A stretch of DNA of 64,000 bases from Streptomyces sp. NBC_00285. GTDB lineage: Bacteria; Actinomycetota; Actinomycetes; Streptomycetales; Streptomycetaceae. Below, piece by piece: positions 44,559 to 52,928 of the stretch. The position numbers were made by a program, and so were the translations under genes. Positions within the stretch are counted from its first letter, which is position 1; every line of letters begins with the position of its first letter. The notes under the pieces were generated by a model that saw only the letters and a list, made by a program, of their open reading frames with translations, had not been told where the DNA came from and did not search any database. The DNA is taken from contig NZ_CP108055.1 of assembly GCF_036174265.1 (NCBI RefSeq), positions 6,944,001-7,008,000 of the forward strand, read 5' to 3'.

Positions 44559-44610
44559 GATGTGCTGGATGAGTCCCGACGGTGCTGGATGGGTGCTGGA
44601 TACGATCACT
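44559..44610 (+). repeat. 52-bp repeat after integrase 2 (copy 2), with GTGCTGGAT units
   Basis: Identical over 52 bases to 33334-33385. Together with the preceding bases it contains four GTGCTGGAT units (44553, 44562, and two more), one more than copy 1. Likely integrase arm sites, and a substrate for deletion of the whole of element 2 by homologous recombination. Confidence 0.85.
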
Positions 44611-44639
44611 AGAAAGAACGTTTCTGCAAGTGGGAGCTC

Positions 44640-44700
44640 TGTACTAAACGTTCCGGTTCAACGTGTAGCGGCTGGCACACACCACGTTGCTGATCTGGCA
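44640..44700 (+). other. Right attachment-like site (attR), carrying a ychF-type 3' end
   Basis: ttccggttcaacgtgtag at 44651-44668 encodes FRFNV and a stop, the expected C-terminus of YchF, with no ychF gene in front of it. Then caccacgttgctgatctgg resembles the sequence after the other two sites. I infer this is the original ychF 3' end displaced by the insertions. Confidence 0.6.
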
Positions 44701-44718
44701 AACATGCAGGTTGGAGAA

Positions 44719-44742
44719 GGCCCGACTCTTCGGAGTCGGGCC
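44719..44742. terminator. Hairpin next to the right attachment site, probably the original ychF terminator
   Basis: Perfect 10-bp stem ggcccgactc / gagtcgggcc with a TTCG loop, 50 bases after the displaced FRFNV stop codon. It also lies downstream of the convergent TetR gene. Confidence 0.75.
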
Positions 44743-44813
44743 CTTGGCCTGTCGTGCTGGGGCTGCGGTTCGGCGTCCCGGTGCGCCCCGTCACCGCCCC
44801 CCCCTCGCCGGGT

Positions 44814-45434
44814 TCAGTGTGGGCGGGGGAACAGGTGCTCGACGGCGGTGACCAGGGCCGCGCGGCGGGCGTCGACGGAGGTGTCCGCGGCCAGCTGGGC
44901 CGCGGCGGCGCCGATCTCCGGCTGACCTGACCAGGTGGTGGCGATCTGGTTGATCAGGGCCAGCACGTCAACCGGATCCCAGGCGGGATCGATCAGACCG
45001 GCGCGCTGCGCCTCGCGGAGCTGTTCGACCTTGCCGGTGATGGTGGCCAGCATGGGGTCGACCGTGTCGCTGGCGGCTTCGCCGTCGGAGAGTTCGAGGC
45101 GGCCCCAGGTGATGAGCCGATAGTGGTCCGGGTGGGCCGTGAAGTGGTCGAAGAGGATGCCGGCGTAGCCGGGCAGGTCCGCCGGGTCCATGCGGGTGGC
45201 CTCGATGAGCGCGGCCGTTTCGTGCTCGGCGATGTGGCGGTAGAGGGCCTCTTTGCTGCTGAAGTAGGCGTAGACCCGTTCCTTGCTGGTCCGTGCCTGC
45301 TTGGCGAGGCGGTCCACTCGGGCGCCGGCGATGCCGTAGCGGGCGAACTCGTCCTTGGCCGCGGCGAGGATCCGCTGTCGGGTGTCGGCGGTAGGGGAGT
45401 TCGAAGTCTTGCGCGAGACGGCGGAGCGAGGCAT
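44814..45434 (-). CDS. TetR/AcrR-family transcriptional regulator
   Basis: A 206-residue repressor-type regulator. HTH at about 17-62 (RQRILAAAKDEFARYGIAGA, RVDRLAKQARTSKERVYAYF, SSKEALYRHI), followed by an all-helical ligand-binding domain with LPGYAGILFDHFTAHPDHYR and WGRLELSDG. The ligand is unknown. ATG at 45434 chosen because it begins MPRSAVSRKTSNS just before the HTH; the frame remains open to 46004 but that extension is low-complexity. First gene right of the island, convergent with its end. Confidence 0.88.
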   Translation of the reverse strand: MPRSAVSRKTSNSPTADTRQRILAAAKDEFARYGIAGARVDRLAKQARTSKERVYAYFSSKEALYRHIAEHETAALIEATRMDPADLPGYAGILFDHFTAHPDHYRLITWGRLELSDGEAASDTVDPMLATITGKVEQLREAQRAGLIDPAWDPVDVLALINQIATTWSGQPEIGAAAAQLAADTSVDARRAALVTAVEHLFPRPH

Positions 45435-45981
45435 AGGGACACGATAGGTGACCAAACGGTTCGGTTTGCCAGGCTTGCCGTCAGGTCTTCTCTCCAGGTG
45501 TCGGGCGATCCGGAAGGCGGAACGGCCACGGACCCGGCGCTGACGGCCTGTTCGGCCCGGTCCTGAGGCAGGTCTGTGGCGATGGGTGGCGGCCCCGGTA
45601 TCAGCGGCTGAGGCTGCGGAAGGGCTTGAAGCCGGTGCCACCGCCGTAGTCCTGGAAGCGGAGCGGTCTTCCGTGCCGGGCCTTGCTGTGTTCGTCGTTC
45701 GGTCGGAGCAGCGACCGCTGAAGAGCCTCTGCGGTACGCAGCCCGAATCAAACCCCTTGGTATTGACCAGGTTGCCGACGATCCTGACGTCGGAGATGAC
45801 CTGGGGGTCCAGCGCGACGGAGAAGGACGCGGCCACGGGCGTCCGGTTCCCGGAGTCGGGCCCCAGGCTCTGCTCTTCCCGTGCCCGGTCGGCGCGGCCA
45901 GAATCCGGTCCTCCGTCACCCGATCCGGGCACCACCCGGGCGGTGGGAGGATGCGGGGAGGGTGAGGAAGGGGCGGGGAGC
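45435..45981. other. 547-bp region between the TetR and SNF2 genes
   Basis: No gene that I can support. On the minus strand a stretch around 45710-45850 reads like coding sequence (VAASFSVALDPQVISDVRIV, GNLVNTKGFDSGCVPQ) in the TetR frame but without a start or recognisable family, so it may be a decayed gene. The rest is probably promoter and spacer. Confidence 0.35.
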
Positions 45982-48162
45982 GTGGGGCGTGGCGAGCGGG
46001 ACACGGTGGCGCGGGGAGCGCGACTGTACGAGGCGGCTCAGGCGGTGGTCGATGACCACGCCAGGGCGGTCGAGGCGGCGCGAGCGGCACTGAAGCCGAT
46101 CAACGACGCTGCGGTGAAGCGGGAGTTGGACGCCATCCCCGTCGCCCGACTGCAGGACGTCACCGAAGGGCGCCTGCGGCTGGGGAGCGTCGAGAAGAGC
46201 GGGCTGCGCACAGTGGGGAGTGTGCTGGAGGCGGGGCCCTACCGGCTGCGGCAGATTCCCGGGGTCGGGCAGCGCACCGCCGACCAGATGCTCGCCGCCG
46301 CCCACCGGCTCTCCGAGGCCGCGCACGAGACCGTGGCCGTCCATATCGACGTGGACCGGCCGGAACCGAGCACCACCGTCCTCGTCACGGCCCTGCACGT
46401 ACTGGTCGAGGCCGGCCCGGACGCTCGGCGTGCGGTCGACAAGGCCGCCGCCCTGTCGGAACGGCTCGGTCCGTCACTCGCCGACGCCAGGCCCGCCGCC
46501 GGACGGATCCGGATGCTTCTGGCAGGCCAGGAGAAGAAGGCCCGGGTGTCGGCGGCGGTCACCGAGGTCCGAGCGCTGGTGGACGAGGCGGAGCAGACGG
46601 ACCTGCCCGGGCTGCTCGCCCAGACTTCGGTGGACCTGCTCCGGACACCCGCGTCCGACGTCGCGGCCTGGGTGGACTTCGAACTTCGCTCCGCCGAGTA
46701 CTACAGCCTTCTCGCCGAGATCTCCGGGCGGCAGCCGGATGCGGCCGCCGCCGAGGGCTTCCTGCCGGACGAGATCGCCGAGCGGGTACGGACCCAGCAC
46801 CTCGACGACACGCACCGGCAGGTCTCCCTGCGCGGCTACCAGGCGTTCGGCGCGCGGTTCGCGCTCGCGCAGCGCAAGGTACTGCTCGGCGACGAGATGG
46901 GACTCGGCAAGACGATCCAGGCGATCGCGGTGCTGGCACACCTGGCCGCAGAGGGACAGAGCCACTTCATGGTCGTCTGCCCGGCGAGCGTCCTCGTGAA
47001 CTGGACCCGGGAGATCGAGGCCCGCAGCGCCCTGCGCGTCATGGTGCTCCACGGCCCCGACCGGCACTACGCGTTCGCCGACTGGAAGGGGCGGGGCGGG
47101 GTCGGGGTGACCACGTTCGACGCGCTGCGGGGTTTTCCCGCGCCGGGTGGCGGAGAGGTCGGACTGCTCGTGGTCGACGAAGCGCACTCCGTGAAGAACC
47201 CGCAGGCCAAACGGTCCCAGGCGGTCGCCGAGTGGACGGAACACTGCGGGCGTGCCCTGTTCATGACCGGAACCCCGATGGAGAACCGGGTCGTGGAGTT
47301 CCGCAACCTGGTCCGGATGCTCGACGGCGACGTCGCGGACTCCCTCGGTGAACGGGACGCGTTGGCAGGATCGGTCGCCTTCCGCAAAGCCGTCGCGCCG
47401 GTCTATCTGCGGCGCAACCAGGAGGACGTCCTGACGGAACTCCCGAGCCTCCAGCAGACCGACGAGTGGGAGGAGCTGAGCGCGTCGGACGAGGAGGCGT
47501 ACCGGGACGCCGTGCGCGCGGGCAACTTCATGGCGATGCGCAGGGCCGCCTACATGCGCCCCGAGAAGTCGGCCAAGCTGGACCGCCTCCGGGAGATCGT
47601 TCAGGAGGCCGGCGCGAACGGGCAGAAGACGGTGGTCTTCTCGTACTTCAAGGACGTACTGGGCGTGGTGGGGGAAGCGCTGGCCTCGGAACTCGCCGAG
47701 GGCACCGCCGTGTTCGGTCCGCTCACCGGGGGCGTTCCGGCCGGGCGGCGGCAGCAGATCGTCGACGACTTCGCCGGTGTCGCGGGCCCCGCGGTGCTCC
47801 TGGCGCAGATCCAGGCAGCGGGCGTCGGTCTCAACATGCAGGCCGCCTCCGTCGTCGTCATCTGCGAACCGCAGATCAAGCCGACCGTCGAACACCAGGC
47901 GGTGGCCCGGGCCCATCGGATGGGCCAGGTCAGGCCGGTTCGGGTGTACCGGCTCCTCGCCACCGGGGGCGTCGATGAACGCATGGTGAGGATGCTGGAG
48001 GCCAAGACCCGTCTGTTCGACGCCTACGCCCGCCGCAGCGCCGTGGCCGAGGCCACCCCGGACGCGGTCGACGTGTCGGACACCGAGCTCGCCCGGCGGA
48101 TCGTCGAGGAGGAGCAGGCGCGTCTGGGGCTGACGGACGAGAGGGTCACCGCGGTCGAATGA
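45982..48162 (+). CDS. SNF2-family DNA helicase/translocase
   Basis: A 726-residue SWI2/SNF2 ATPase. An N-terminal helical region contains a helix-hairpin-helix-like RQIPGVGQRTADQMLAAA near 85-105. The motor begins near 270 with SLRGYQAFGARFALAQRKVL, LLGDEMGLGKTIQAIAV (Walker A), VVDEAHSVKNPQAKRS (DEAH), FMTGTPMENR, and the second lobe with KTVVFSYFKDVLGVVGEALA, QIQAAGVGLNMQAASVVVIC and AVARAHRMGQVRPVRVYRLL. Translocates on double-stranded DNA to remodel bound proteins; cellular role unknown. I start at GTG 45982, with AGGAAGG upstream; the frame is open to 45586 without family similarity, and GTG 46006 is possible. Confidence 0.87.
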   Translation: MGRGERDTVARGARLYEAAQAVVDDHARAVEAARAALKPINDAAVKRELDAIPVARLQDVTEGRLRLGSVEKSGLRTVGSVLEAGPYRLRQIPGVGQRTADQMLAAAHRLSEAAHETVAVHIDVDRPEPSTTVLVTALHVLVEAGPDARRAVDKAAALSERLGPSLADARPAAGRIRMLLAGQEKKARVSAAVTEVRALVDEAEQTDLPGLLAQTSVDLLRTPASDVAAWVDFELRSAEYYSLLAEISGRQPDAAAAEGFLPDEIAERVRTQHLDDTHRQVSLRGYQAFGARFALAQRKVLLGDEMGLGKTIQAIAVLAHLAAEGQSHFMVVCPASVLVNWTREIEARSALRVMVLHGPDRHYAFADWKGRGGVGVTTFDALRGFPAPGGGEVGLLVVDEAHSVKNPQAKRSQAVAEWTEHCGRALFMTGTPMENRVVEFRNLVRMLDGDVADSLGERDALAGSVAFRKAVAPVYLRRNQEDVLTELPSLQQTDEWEELSASDEEAYRDAVRAGNFMAMRRAAYMRPEKSAKLDRLREIVQEAGANGQKTVVFSYFKDVLGVVGEALASELAEGTAVFGPLTGGVPAGRRQQIVDDFAGVAGPAVLLAQIQAAGVGLNMQAASVVVICEPQIKPTVEHQAVARAHRMGQVRPVRVYRLLATGGVDERMVRMLEAKTRLFDAYARRSAVAEATPDAVDVSDTELARRIVEEEQARLGLTDERVTAVE

Positions 48163-48213
48163 GCCGGCCGGGCCGGGCAGCTCTTCCTGCCGACCGGCGG
48201 GTCGCACCGGCGG

Positions 48214-48556
48214 TCACGGGGCCGGGGTCGGGACGAATCCCGCGCCTCCCCTCACGGTCGTCAGGACCGTCCCGGTGCGCGGGGCCACCGTCACGTCGAG
48301 ACCGTCGGCCGACCGGGCGGACGTCCCGTACCCGGCGTCGTCGATGGGGGACAGGGGACAGCGGCGTACGGCCCGAGACCGCCGCCCGGGAGACGAGCAC
48401 CCGGGCCACCGTCTTCGACGACCCGCCGACGGCCGATCCATCCGCCGGGAGCCCCGCGGTCGCCACCGGATCGGGCCCGTGCCGCACCCGTCGCCCCGTC
48501 GCCCCGTCGCCTGGGAAGGTCAGGAAGGTCAGTGGGGACCACACCTCGGTCGCCAA
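48214..48556 (-). pseudogene. Hypothetical gene broken by a 7-bp tandem duplication
   Basis: From an ATG at 48556 the minus strand reads ATEVWSPLTFLTFPGDGATG ... KTVARVLVSRAAVSGRTPLS, then turns into Arg-rich out-of-frame sequence. At the turning point TGTCCCC is duplicated in tandem (about 48348-48361). Removing one copy restores a smooth reading: PLSPIDDAGYGTSARSADGL, DVTVAPRTGTVLTTVRGG and a stop at 48214. The joined product would be about 110 residues with no family that I recognise. Fills most of the 558-bp gap between the SNF2 and DUF4190 genes. Confidence 0.4.
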
Positions 48557-48720
48557 GAGGACCGTGCCTCCGAAGGCCGCCCCGCCTCCGCGCCTTGAGC
48601 CCGTTCAACCGCCCAGGTCGTCGCGCCTGTGACCGGCATTCCGCACCGCCCGCCCCACGCATAGCATGCGCCTGTCGTACGTCAGTTCCCCGCCACTGCT
48701 GAACCAGGAGCACGGTAGCC

Positions 48721-49959
48721 GTGTCCATACCCCCGCCCCCTGGGCCCCACCAGCCAGGTCCCGCCCAGGGGCCGCCCCCGGACCCGTACGGCCCGCCACG
48801 GCCGGGGCAGCAGCCGTACGGACAGCCGTACGGACAGCAGCCGTACGGGCAGCCCTACGGCCCGCCGTACCAGGGCTGGGGACAGGGCTACAGCCCCTCC
48901 ACCCGCCCGAAGTCGGTCAACGGTCTCGCCGTCGCCTCCCTCGTCCTCGGCGTCCTGTGCTGCTTCCCGGCCGTGGGGCTGGTGATGGGCGTGATCGCGC
49001 TGGTGCAGATCAAGAAGAACGGGCAGTCCGGCAAGGCGCTGGCGATCGTCGGGTCGATCCTGTCGTCGCTGGGGCTCGCCCTGTGGGTGACCGTGCTCGC
49101 CACCGGCGGCCCTTCCACGATGTGGGAGGAGTTCAAGAAGAGCGCGACCGAGGGCACGGCCTTCTCGGTGGTGAAGGGCCAGTGCTTCGACGCGCCGGGG
49201 GAGTCCCTCGAAGGCCTCACCTACGACGTCGACCAGGTGCCGTGCGCGGGCGAGCACGAGGGCGAGGTGTTCGGCGAGTTCCTGATGACCGGCTCCGCCT
49301 TCCCGGGGGACAGCGGGGTCTCCGACGTCGCCGACGAGAAGTGCTACCCGCTCCAGGACGCCTACGCCATGGACACCTGGGCGCTCCCCAAGAACGTCGA
49401 CGTGTACTACTTCGGCCCCACCCGGCAGAGCTGGCGCCTCGGCGACCGCACGGTCACCTGCATCTTCGGCAACACCGACGGGGCCGGCACCCTGACCGGC
49501 TCACTGCGCGCCGACGCGACCACGCTCGACACGGACCAGGTGGCCTTCCTGAAGTCCCTCAACGCCGTGGACGCCGTGCTGTGGGAGGAGCCCGAGGACT
49601 ACCCGGAGGACGATCTGCCGGGCTACCGGGACTGGTCGATGGATGTCCGCAACAGCCTCGACACGCAGGTCAAGGCGTTGCGCGCGCACTCCTGGCCGGC
49701 CGGGGCAACCAAGACCGTCGCGGCCCTGGTGAAAGACATGGAGGCCGCGCGCGACCAGTGGGGACTGGCGTCCGCCGCGGCCGCGGCCGACGACGCGGAC
49801 CGCTTCTACACCCATTACGACAAGGGCTACGAGTACGTCGACGGGGCCACCACGGTCACCGCACGCAAGGCTCTGGGTCTGGCCACCGAGCCGCCGACGT
49901 ACGACGACGGCGAGGGCGGCGGGGCCTCCGACGCGAGCGGTGGCGAACTCGATGTGTGA
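48721..49959 (+). CDS. DUF4190 / septum-formation-type membrane protein
   Basis: A 412-residue protein. An N-terminal cytoplasmic Pro/Gly/Tyr/Gln-rich region (repeats of QPYGQPYG) is followed by a DUF4190 domain of two membrane helices (about 64-115: SVNGLAVASLVLGVLCCFPA, VGLVMGVIALVQIKKNG, GKALAIVGSILSSLGLALWV). The extracellular part resembles septum-formation proteins (GQCFDAP...VPCAGEHEGEVFGEF, with paired cysteines) and ends in a helical region and a disordered tail. GTG at 48721 with GGAG 9 bases upstream. Role unknown. Confidence 0.82.
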   Translation: MSIPPPPGPHQPGPAQGPPPDPYGPPRPGQQPYGQPYGQQPYGQPYGPPYQGWGQGYSPSTRPKSVNGLAVASLVLGVLCCFPAVGLVMGVIALVQIKKNGQSGKALAIVGSILSSLGLALWVTVLATGGPSTMWEEFKKSATEGTAFSVVKGQCFDAPGESLEGLTYDVDQVPCAGEHEGEVFGEFLMTGSAFPGDSGVSDVADEKCYPLQDAYAMDTWALPKNVDVYYFGPTRQSWRLGDRTVTCIFGNTDGAGTLTGSLRADATTLDTDQVAFLKSLNAVDAVLWEEPEDYPEDDLPGYRDWSMDVRNSLDTQVKALRAHSWPAGATKTVAALVKDMEAARDQWGLASAAAAADDADRFYTHYDKGYEYVDGATTVTARKALGLATEPPTYDDGEGGGASDASGGELDV

Positions 49960-50106
49960 TCGCCCCCATAGCGGGGAGAAAGTGCCTGCGTAAAGCCCGC
50001 CACGGGAACATGTCATCACATCGAGTGATTCTCTGGCCTTTGCTTGCATGGTCGAACCCACGGTTGCCAGGCTGTTGCTGTCTGTACAACCTGATGGGAG
50101 CGGCCA

Positions 50107-50859
50107 GTGACATTCGGTGAGCAGCCGGCGTACCTGCGTGTCGCGGGTGATCTCCGCCAGAAGATCACCGACGGTTCGCTGCCGCCACACACCCGCCTGC
50201 CGTCCCAGGCGAGGATCCGCGAGGAGTACGGCGTCTCGGACACCGTCGCGCTGGAGGCACGCAAGGTGCTGATGGCGGAGGGGCTGGTCGAGGGCCGGTC
50301 CGGCTCCGGGACGTACGTCCGCGAGCAGCCCGTGCCCCGCCGGATCGCCCGCTCCGGCTACCGCCCGGCCTCCGGCGCCACCCCCTTCCGGCAGGAGCAG
50401 GCCGACGGGGAGGGGCGCGGTACCTGGGAGTCCAGCAGCGCGCAGGCCGAGGCCTCCGTCGCCGTCGCCGAGCGGCTCGGCCTGCGGCCCGGCGACCGCG
50501 TCATGTGCACGAAGTACGTCTTCCGGGAGGCCGGCGAGCCGATCATGCTCTCCACCTCCTGGGAACCCCTCGCGGTCACCGGGCGCACCCCCGTGATGCT
50601 CCCCGAGGAGGGCCCCCTGGGCGGCATGGGCGTCGTCGAGCGCATGGCCGCCATCGATGTCGTCGTGGACAACGTCACCGAGGAGGTCGGCGCCCGCCCC
50701 GGCCTGGCCGAGGAACTGCTCGCGCTGGGCGGTGTGCCCGGCCATGTCGTCCTCGTGGTGCACCGCACCTACTACGCGTCGGGCCGCCCGGTGGAGACGG
50801 CCGACGTGGTCATTCCGGCGGACCGCTACCAGGTCGCGTACCACCTTCCGGTGAAGTAG
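50107..50859 (+). CDS. GntR-family (HutC/UTRA) transcriptional regulator
   Basis: A 250-residue regulator. N-terminal winged helix (about 5-70): PAYLRVAGDLRQKITDGSLP, RLPSQARIREEYGVSDTVAL, EARKVLMAEGLVEGRSGSGT. C-terminal UTRA ligand-binding domain (about 95-245), as in HutC, NagR and FadR-like repressors. The ligand cannot be read. GTG at 50107 with GGGAG about 9 bases upstream. The upstream 147 bp is AT-richer and includes the likely promoter. Confidence 0.92.
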   Translation: MTFGEQPAYLRVAGDLRQKITDGSLPPHTRLPSQARIREEYGVSDTVALEARKVLMAEGLVEGRSGSGTYVREQPVPRRIARSGYRPASGATPFRQEQADGEGRGTWESSSAQAEASVAVAERLGLRPGDRVMCTKYVFREAGEPIMLSTSWEPLAVTGRTPVMLPEEGPLGGMGVVERMAAIDVVVDNVTEEVGARPGLAEELLALGGVPGHVVLVVHRTYYASGRPVETADVVIPADRYQVAYHLPVK

Positions 50860-51172
50860 CGCGCGCCCCGGGGAAGTTGCCCCGGGCGAACACCCAACCG
50901 GCCCGCAGGCGAACGTCGTTCGAATCCGGCCGTTCTCGCAGCTCGGCACAGCCGTTCCCGGGCCGCCGCTGACCGAAGTCATCACCCTCCACCGGGGGCG
51001 TGTTCATCACCGCGCGCCCCCGGCCCGGGAGTCCGTCCTGGCTGGTTGCGTACCTCTTTGTGAAAACGCGTGTTCGCTGAGTAAAGGTTGGGCGTAGGCT
51101 CGGGCATATGCGGATTGCGGTTTCCTTATCGGGCGGGGCTCGACGCAGGTCGGGAAGGAGCGGTGGGGCGCT
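50860..51172. other. 313-bp spacer between GntR and SPOR-like genes
   Basis: No gene seen. A short hairpin (7-bp stem, 50867-50886) just after the GntR stop may terminate it. TAGGCT at about 51095 is a possible -10 for the SPOR-like gene, with GAAGGAG at about 51158 as ribosome-binding region. Confidence 0.35.
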
Positions 51173-51364
51173 ATGAACGACGGCACGATCACGCTTCCCT
51201 GGCTCGTCATACGACAGGACGACAACGGCAATCGCTACCGCGTGGGCAGGTACGCGACCAGGCCGGAGGCCCAGAAGATCGCGGACAGCCTGGATTCGCG
51301 CGGCCACAGGCAGCTCTACTGGGTCGAGCGTGTCGGCGCGAACGGCTCGAGTTCCGCCGACTGA
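51173..51364 (+). CDS. Small SPOR-like protein
   Basis: A 63-residue soluble protein: LPWLVIRQDDNGNRYRVGRY, ATRPEAQKIADSLDSRGHRQ, LYWVERV. The pattern of one strand, YRVGRYATRPEA and a helix fits a single SPOR-like or tRNA-fragment-type small domain annotated widely in Streptomyces. No signal peptide or membrane segment, so it does not look like a peptidoglycan-binding secreted SPOR. Function unknown. Nudix gene follows 43 bases later. Confidence 0.8.
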   Translation: MNDGTITLPWLVIRQDDNGNRYRVGRYATRPEAQKIADSLDSRGHRQLYWVERVGANGSSSAD

Positions 51365-51407
51365 GCCCACCCCGCCGGGAGCGCGCAGCTCCCGTAGGCT
51401 CCGGCGC

Positions 51408-51812
51408 ATGACGGAACGGATCGTGGTGGCGGCGGCCGCCCTGTACGACGGCGACCGCCTCCTCGCAGCCCGCCGCAGCGCACCTCCCGAACTCGCCGGC
51501 CGCTGGGAGCTGCCGGGCGGCAAGGTGGAGGAGGGCGAGACGCCGGAAGCGGCACTCGCGCGTGAGCTCCGCGAGGAACTGGGTGTGCAGGCGCAGGTCA
51601 TGGACCGCGTCCCGGGCGAATGGCCCCTGAGATCTCCGTACGTCCTCCAGGCCTGGACGGCCCGTCTCCTCCCGGCCTCCCCGGACCCCAAGCCCCTGCA
51701 GGACCACGACGAACTGCGCTGGCTGACGCCGGATGAGATCTGGGACGTGAACTGGCTCGACCAGGACGTGCCGGCGGTGCGCGAGGTCTCCAGGGGTGCG
51801 GGGCTTCAGTAG
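51408..51812 (+). CDS. Nudix hydrolase (MutT-like nucleoside triphosphate pyrophosphohydrolase)
   Basis: A 134-residue MutT-type protein that hydrolyses (deoxy)nucleoside triphosphates, probably oxidised or unwanted ones. The Nudix box is complete: GKVEEGETPEAALARELREE followed by LGV (about residues 39-61; G-x5-E-x7-REUxEExGU). The N-terminal VVAAAALYDGDRLLAARRS and WELPGG are typical. ATG at 51408; the frame extends upstream to 51330 without similarity. Confidence 0.92.
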   Translation: MTERIVVAAAALYDGDRLLAARRSAPPELAGRWELPGGKVEEGETPEAALARELREELGVQAQVMDRVPGEWPLRSPYVLQAWTARLLPASPDPKPLQDHDELRWLTPDEIWDVNWLDQDVPAVREVSRGAGLQ

Positions 51813-52234
51813 AGGCGCGACTGCGGCCGCACCGGGCCCGCGCCCGATCCGCGGCACCTCGGGACGATGGGCGTCCCTCCCGCACCTGTCCTGCGGCGGA
51901 CCCTGAGCCTGTACCCGTCCCGGGACGGCAGGCGCCCCGTCGGCACCCGCCCTGCGATGGACCATCGAGCCCGTAACTGCCTTGCGGTGGATCCCCGAGC
52001 CCGCACCCGTCCCGCGGCGCCCCGGCGGTAGGTGTCCCCGGGCAGTACGTGTTCCAGGGCGGTAGGTGTCCCGCCCGCACCCGTCCCGCGGTGGACCCCC
52101 GAGTCCGCGCCCGCGCCACCCCCCACCCGTGGAGCACGCGGTTCCGGCTTAAGCCATTCGGCACGGTACCGCGACCCTGATATCGGGTATGTGCCAATTA
52201 ACCCCACGAAAGCGGACATGGGCTGGCCCGGGAT
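51813..52234. repeat. GC-rich degenerate repeat region
   Basis: 422-bp gene-free stretch. From about 51940 to 52120 it is made of imperfect repeats around gtggacccccgagtccg, cacccgtcccgcgg and ggtaggtgtccc, in at least three degenerate rounds. The segment at 52174-52188, ACCCTGATATCGGGT, is a near palindrome just upstream of the RsbW-like gene and could be part of its promoter. Confidence 0.5.
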
Positions 52235-52639
52235 GTGATCGGCGTGATCGACACCGAAGGCGACTGCGTCGAGTGGATCTTTCCCGCGGACCCCGGCGCC
52301 GTGCGCGCCGCCCGTGCGGCGGTCCGCGGAAGGCTGCGCGAATGGGGTCTCGACGGCCTCGCCGACATCGCCGCCCTGTTGGTCAGTGAGCTGGTGACCA
52401 ACTCCCTGCGGCATGCCACCGGCCCCATCGGCGTCCGTCTGGTCCGTCCGGGCAGAGCCGACGGAGTCCTCCTCGTGGAGGTCTCCGACCCGCTCCCCGA
52501 CCCGCCCCGCGAACGTGTCGCCCGGCCCGAGGACGAGAGTGGCCGCGGACTGCAACTGGTCGCCCATGCCGCCCGCCGCTGGGGCACCCGGCCCGGCGTG
52601 ACGGGCAAGACGGTGTGGTTCGAACTCGCGGTGCCGTGA
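52235..52639 (+). CDS. RsbW-like anti-sigma factor kinase (HATPase domain protein)
   Basis: A 134-residue GHKL-fold serine kinase of the Streptomyces RsbW-like group, which bind sigma or anti-anti-sigma factors. N-box SELVTNSLRHATGPIGVRLV, G1 and G2 boxes LLVEVSDPLPDPP and DESGRGLQLVAHAARRWGTR, and the C-terminal GKTVWFEL. The GTG at 52235 is followed by another at 52244, and either may be used. The SpoIIE-type phosphatase downstream could belong to the same pathway. Confidence 0.88.
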   Translation: MIGVIDTEGDCVEWIFPADPGAVRAARAAVRGRLREWGLDGLADIAALLVSELVTNSLRHATGPIGVRLVRPGRADGVLLVEVSDPLPDPPRERVARPEDESGRGLQLVAHAARRWGTRPGVTGKTVWFELAVP

Positions 52640-52928
52640 CTGACAGGGCGCACCGAAGGGAACCTGGTTGCGATGGAGAACGCCTGTACGACACCCCGTC
52701 CCCTGTCCAGCGGCTGGTTCAGGCCTGTGGCAGTTGTCGGCAGACGTGATTCGACGTGGTGTCCGCTGGTTAGAAGACTGGAAGTGTTGTCGCAGCCCGG
52801 ACCGAAAACCGTCGGGATCGTGCTGTGATCGTGAACACCGTGTTGTGCGGCGCCGTAGTGCTGGATACTGCGGGCAGCCGCCCCCGGTGACCGGTACCGG
52901 ACGCGGTGAGCTGGAGGGGACGGTTCGC

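Larger units (their letters stand above)
33440..44665. mobile_element. Integrated element 2 (about 11 kb, decayed integrase at its right end)
   Basis: Bounded by the internal site after the first integrase and the right site after the broken second integrase. Cargo: a PD-(D/E)XK-like gene and the operon hsdR-like / hsdSM fusion / AAA ATPase / HNH. Same layout as element 1: cargo first, integrase last, then the site. The two integrases are clearly homologous and are followed by an identical 52-bp segment, so the elements belong to one family and were probably stacked by successive insertions into the same target. Confidence 0.6.

Noticed and set aside
44814..46004. TetR gene extended upstream to give a 396-residue protein
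   Set aside because: The extra 190 residues are low-complexity and precede a normal TetR N-terminus with its own ATG.
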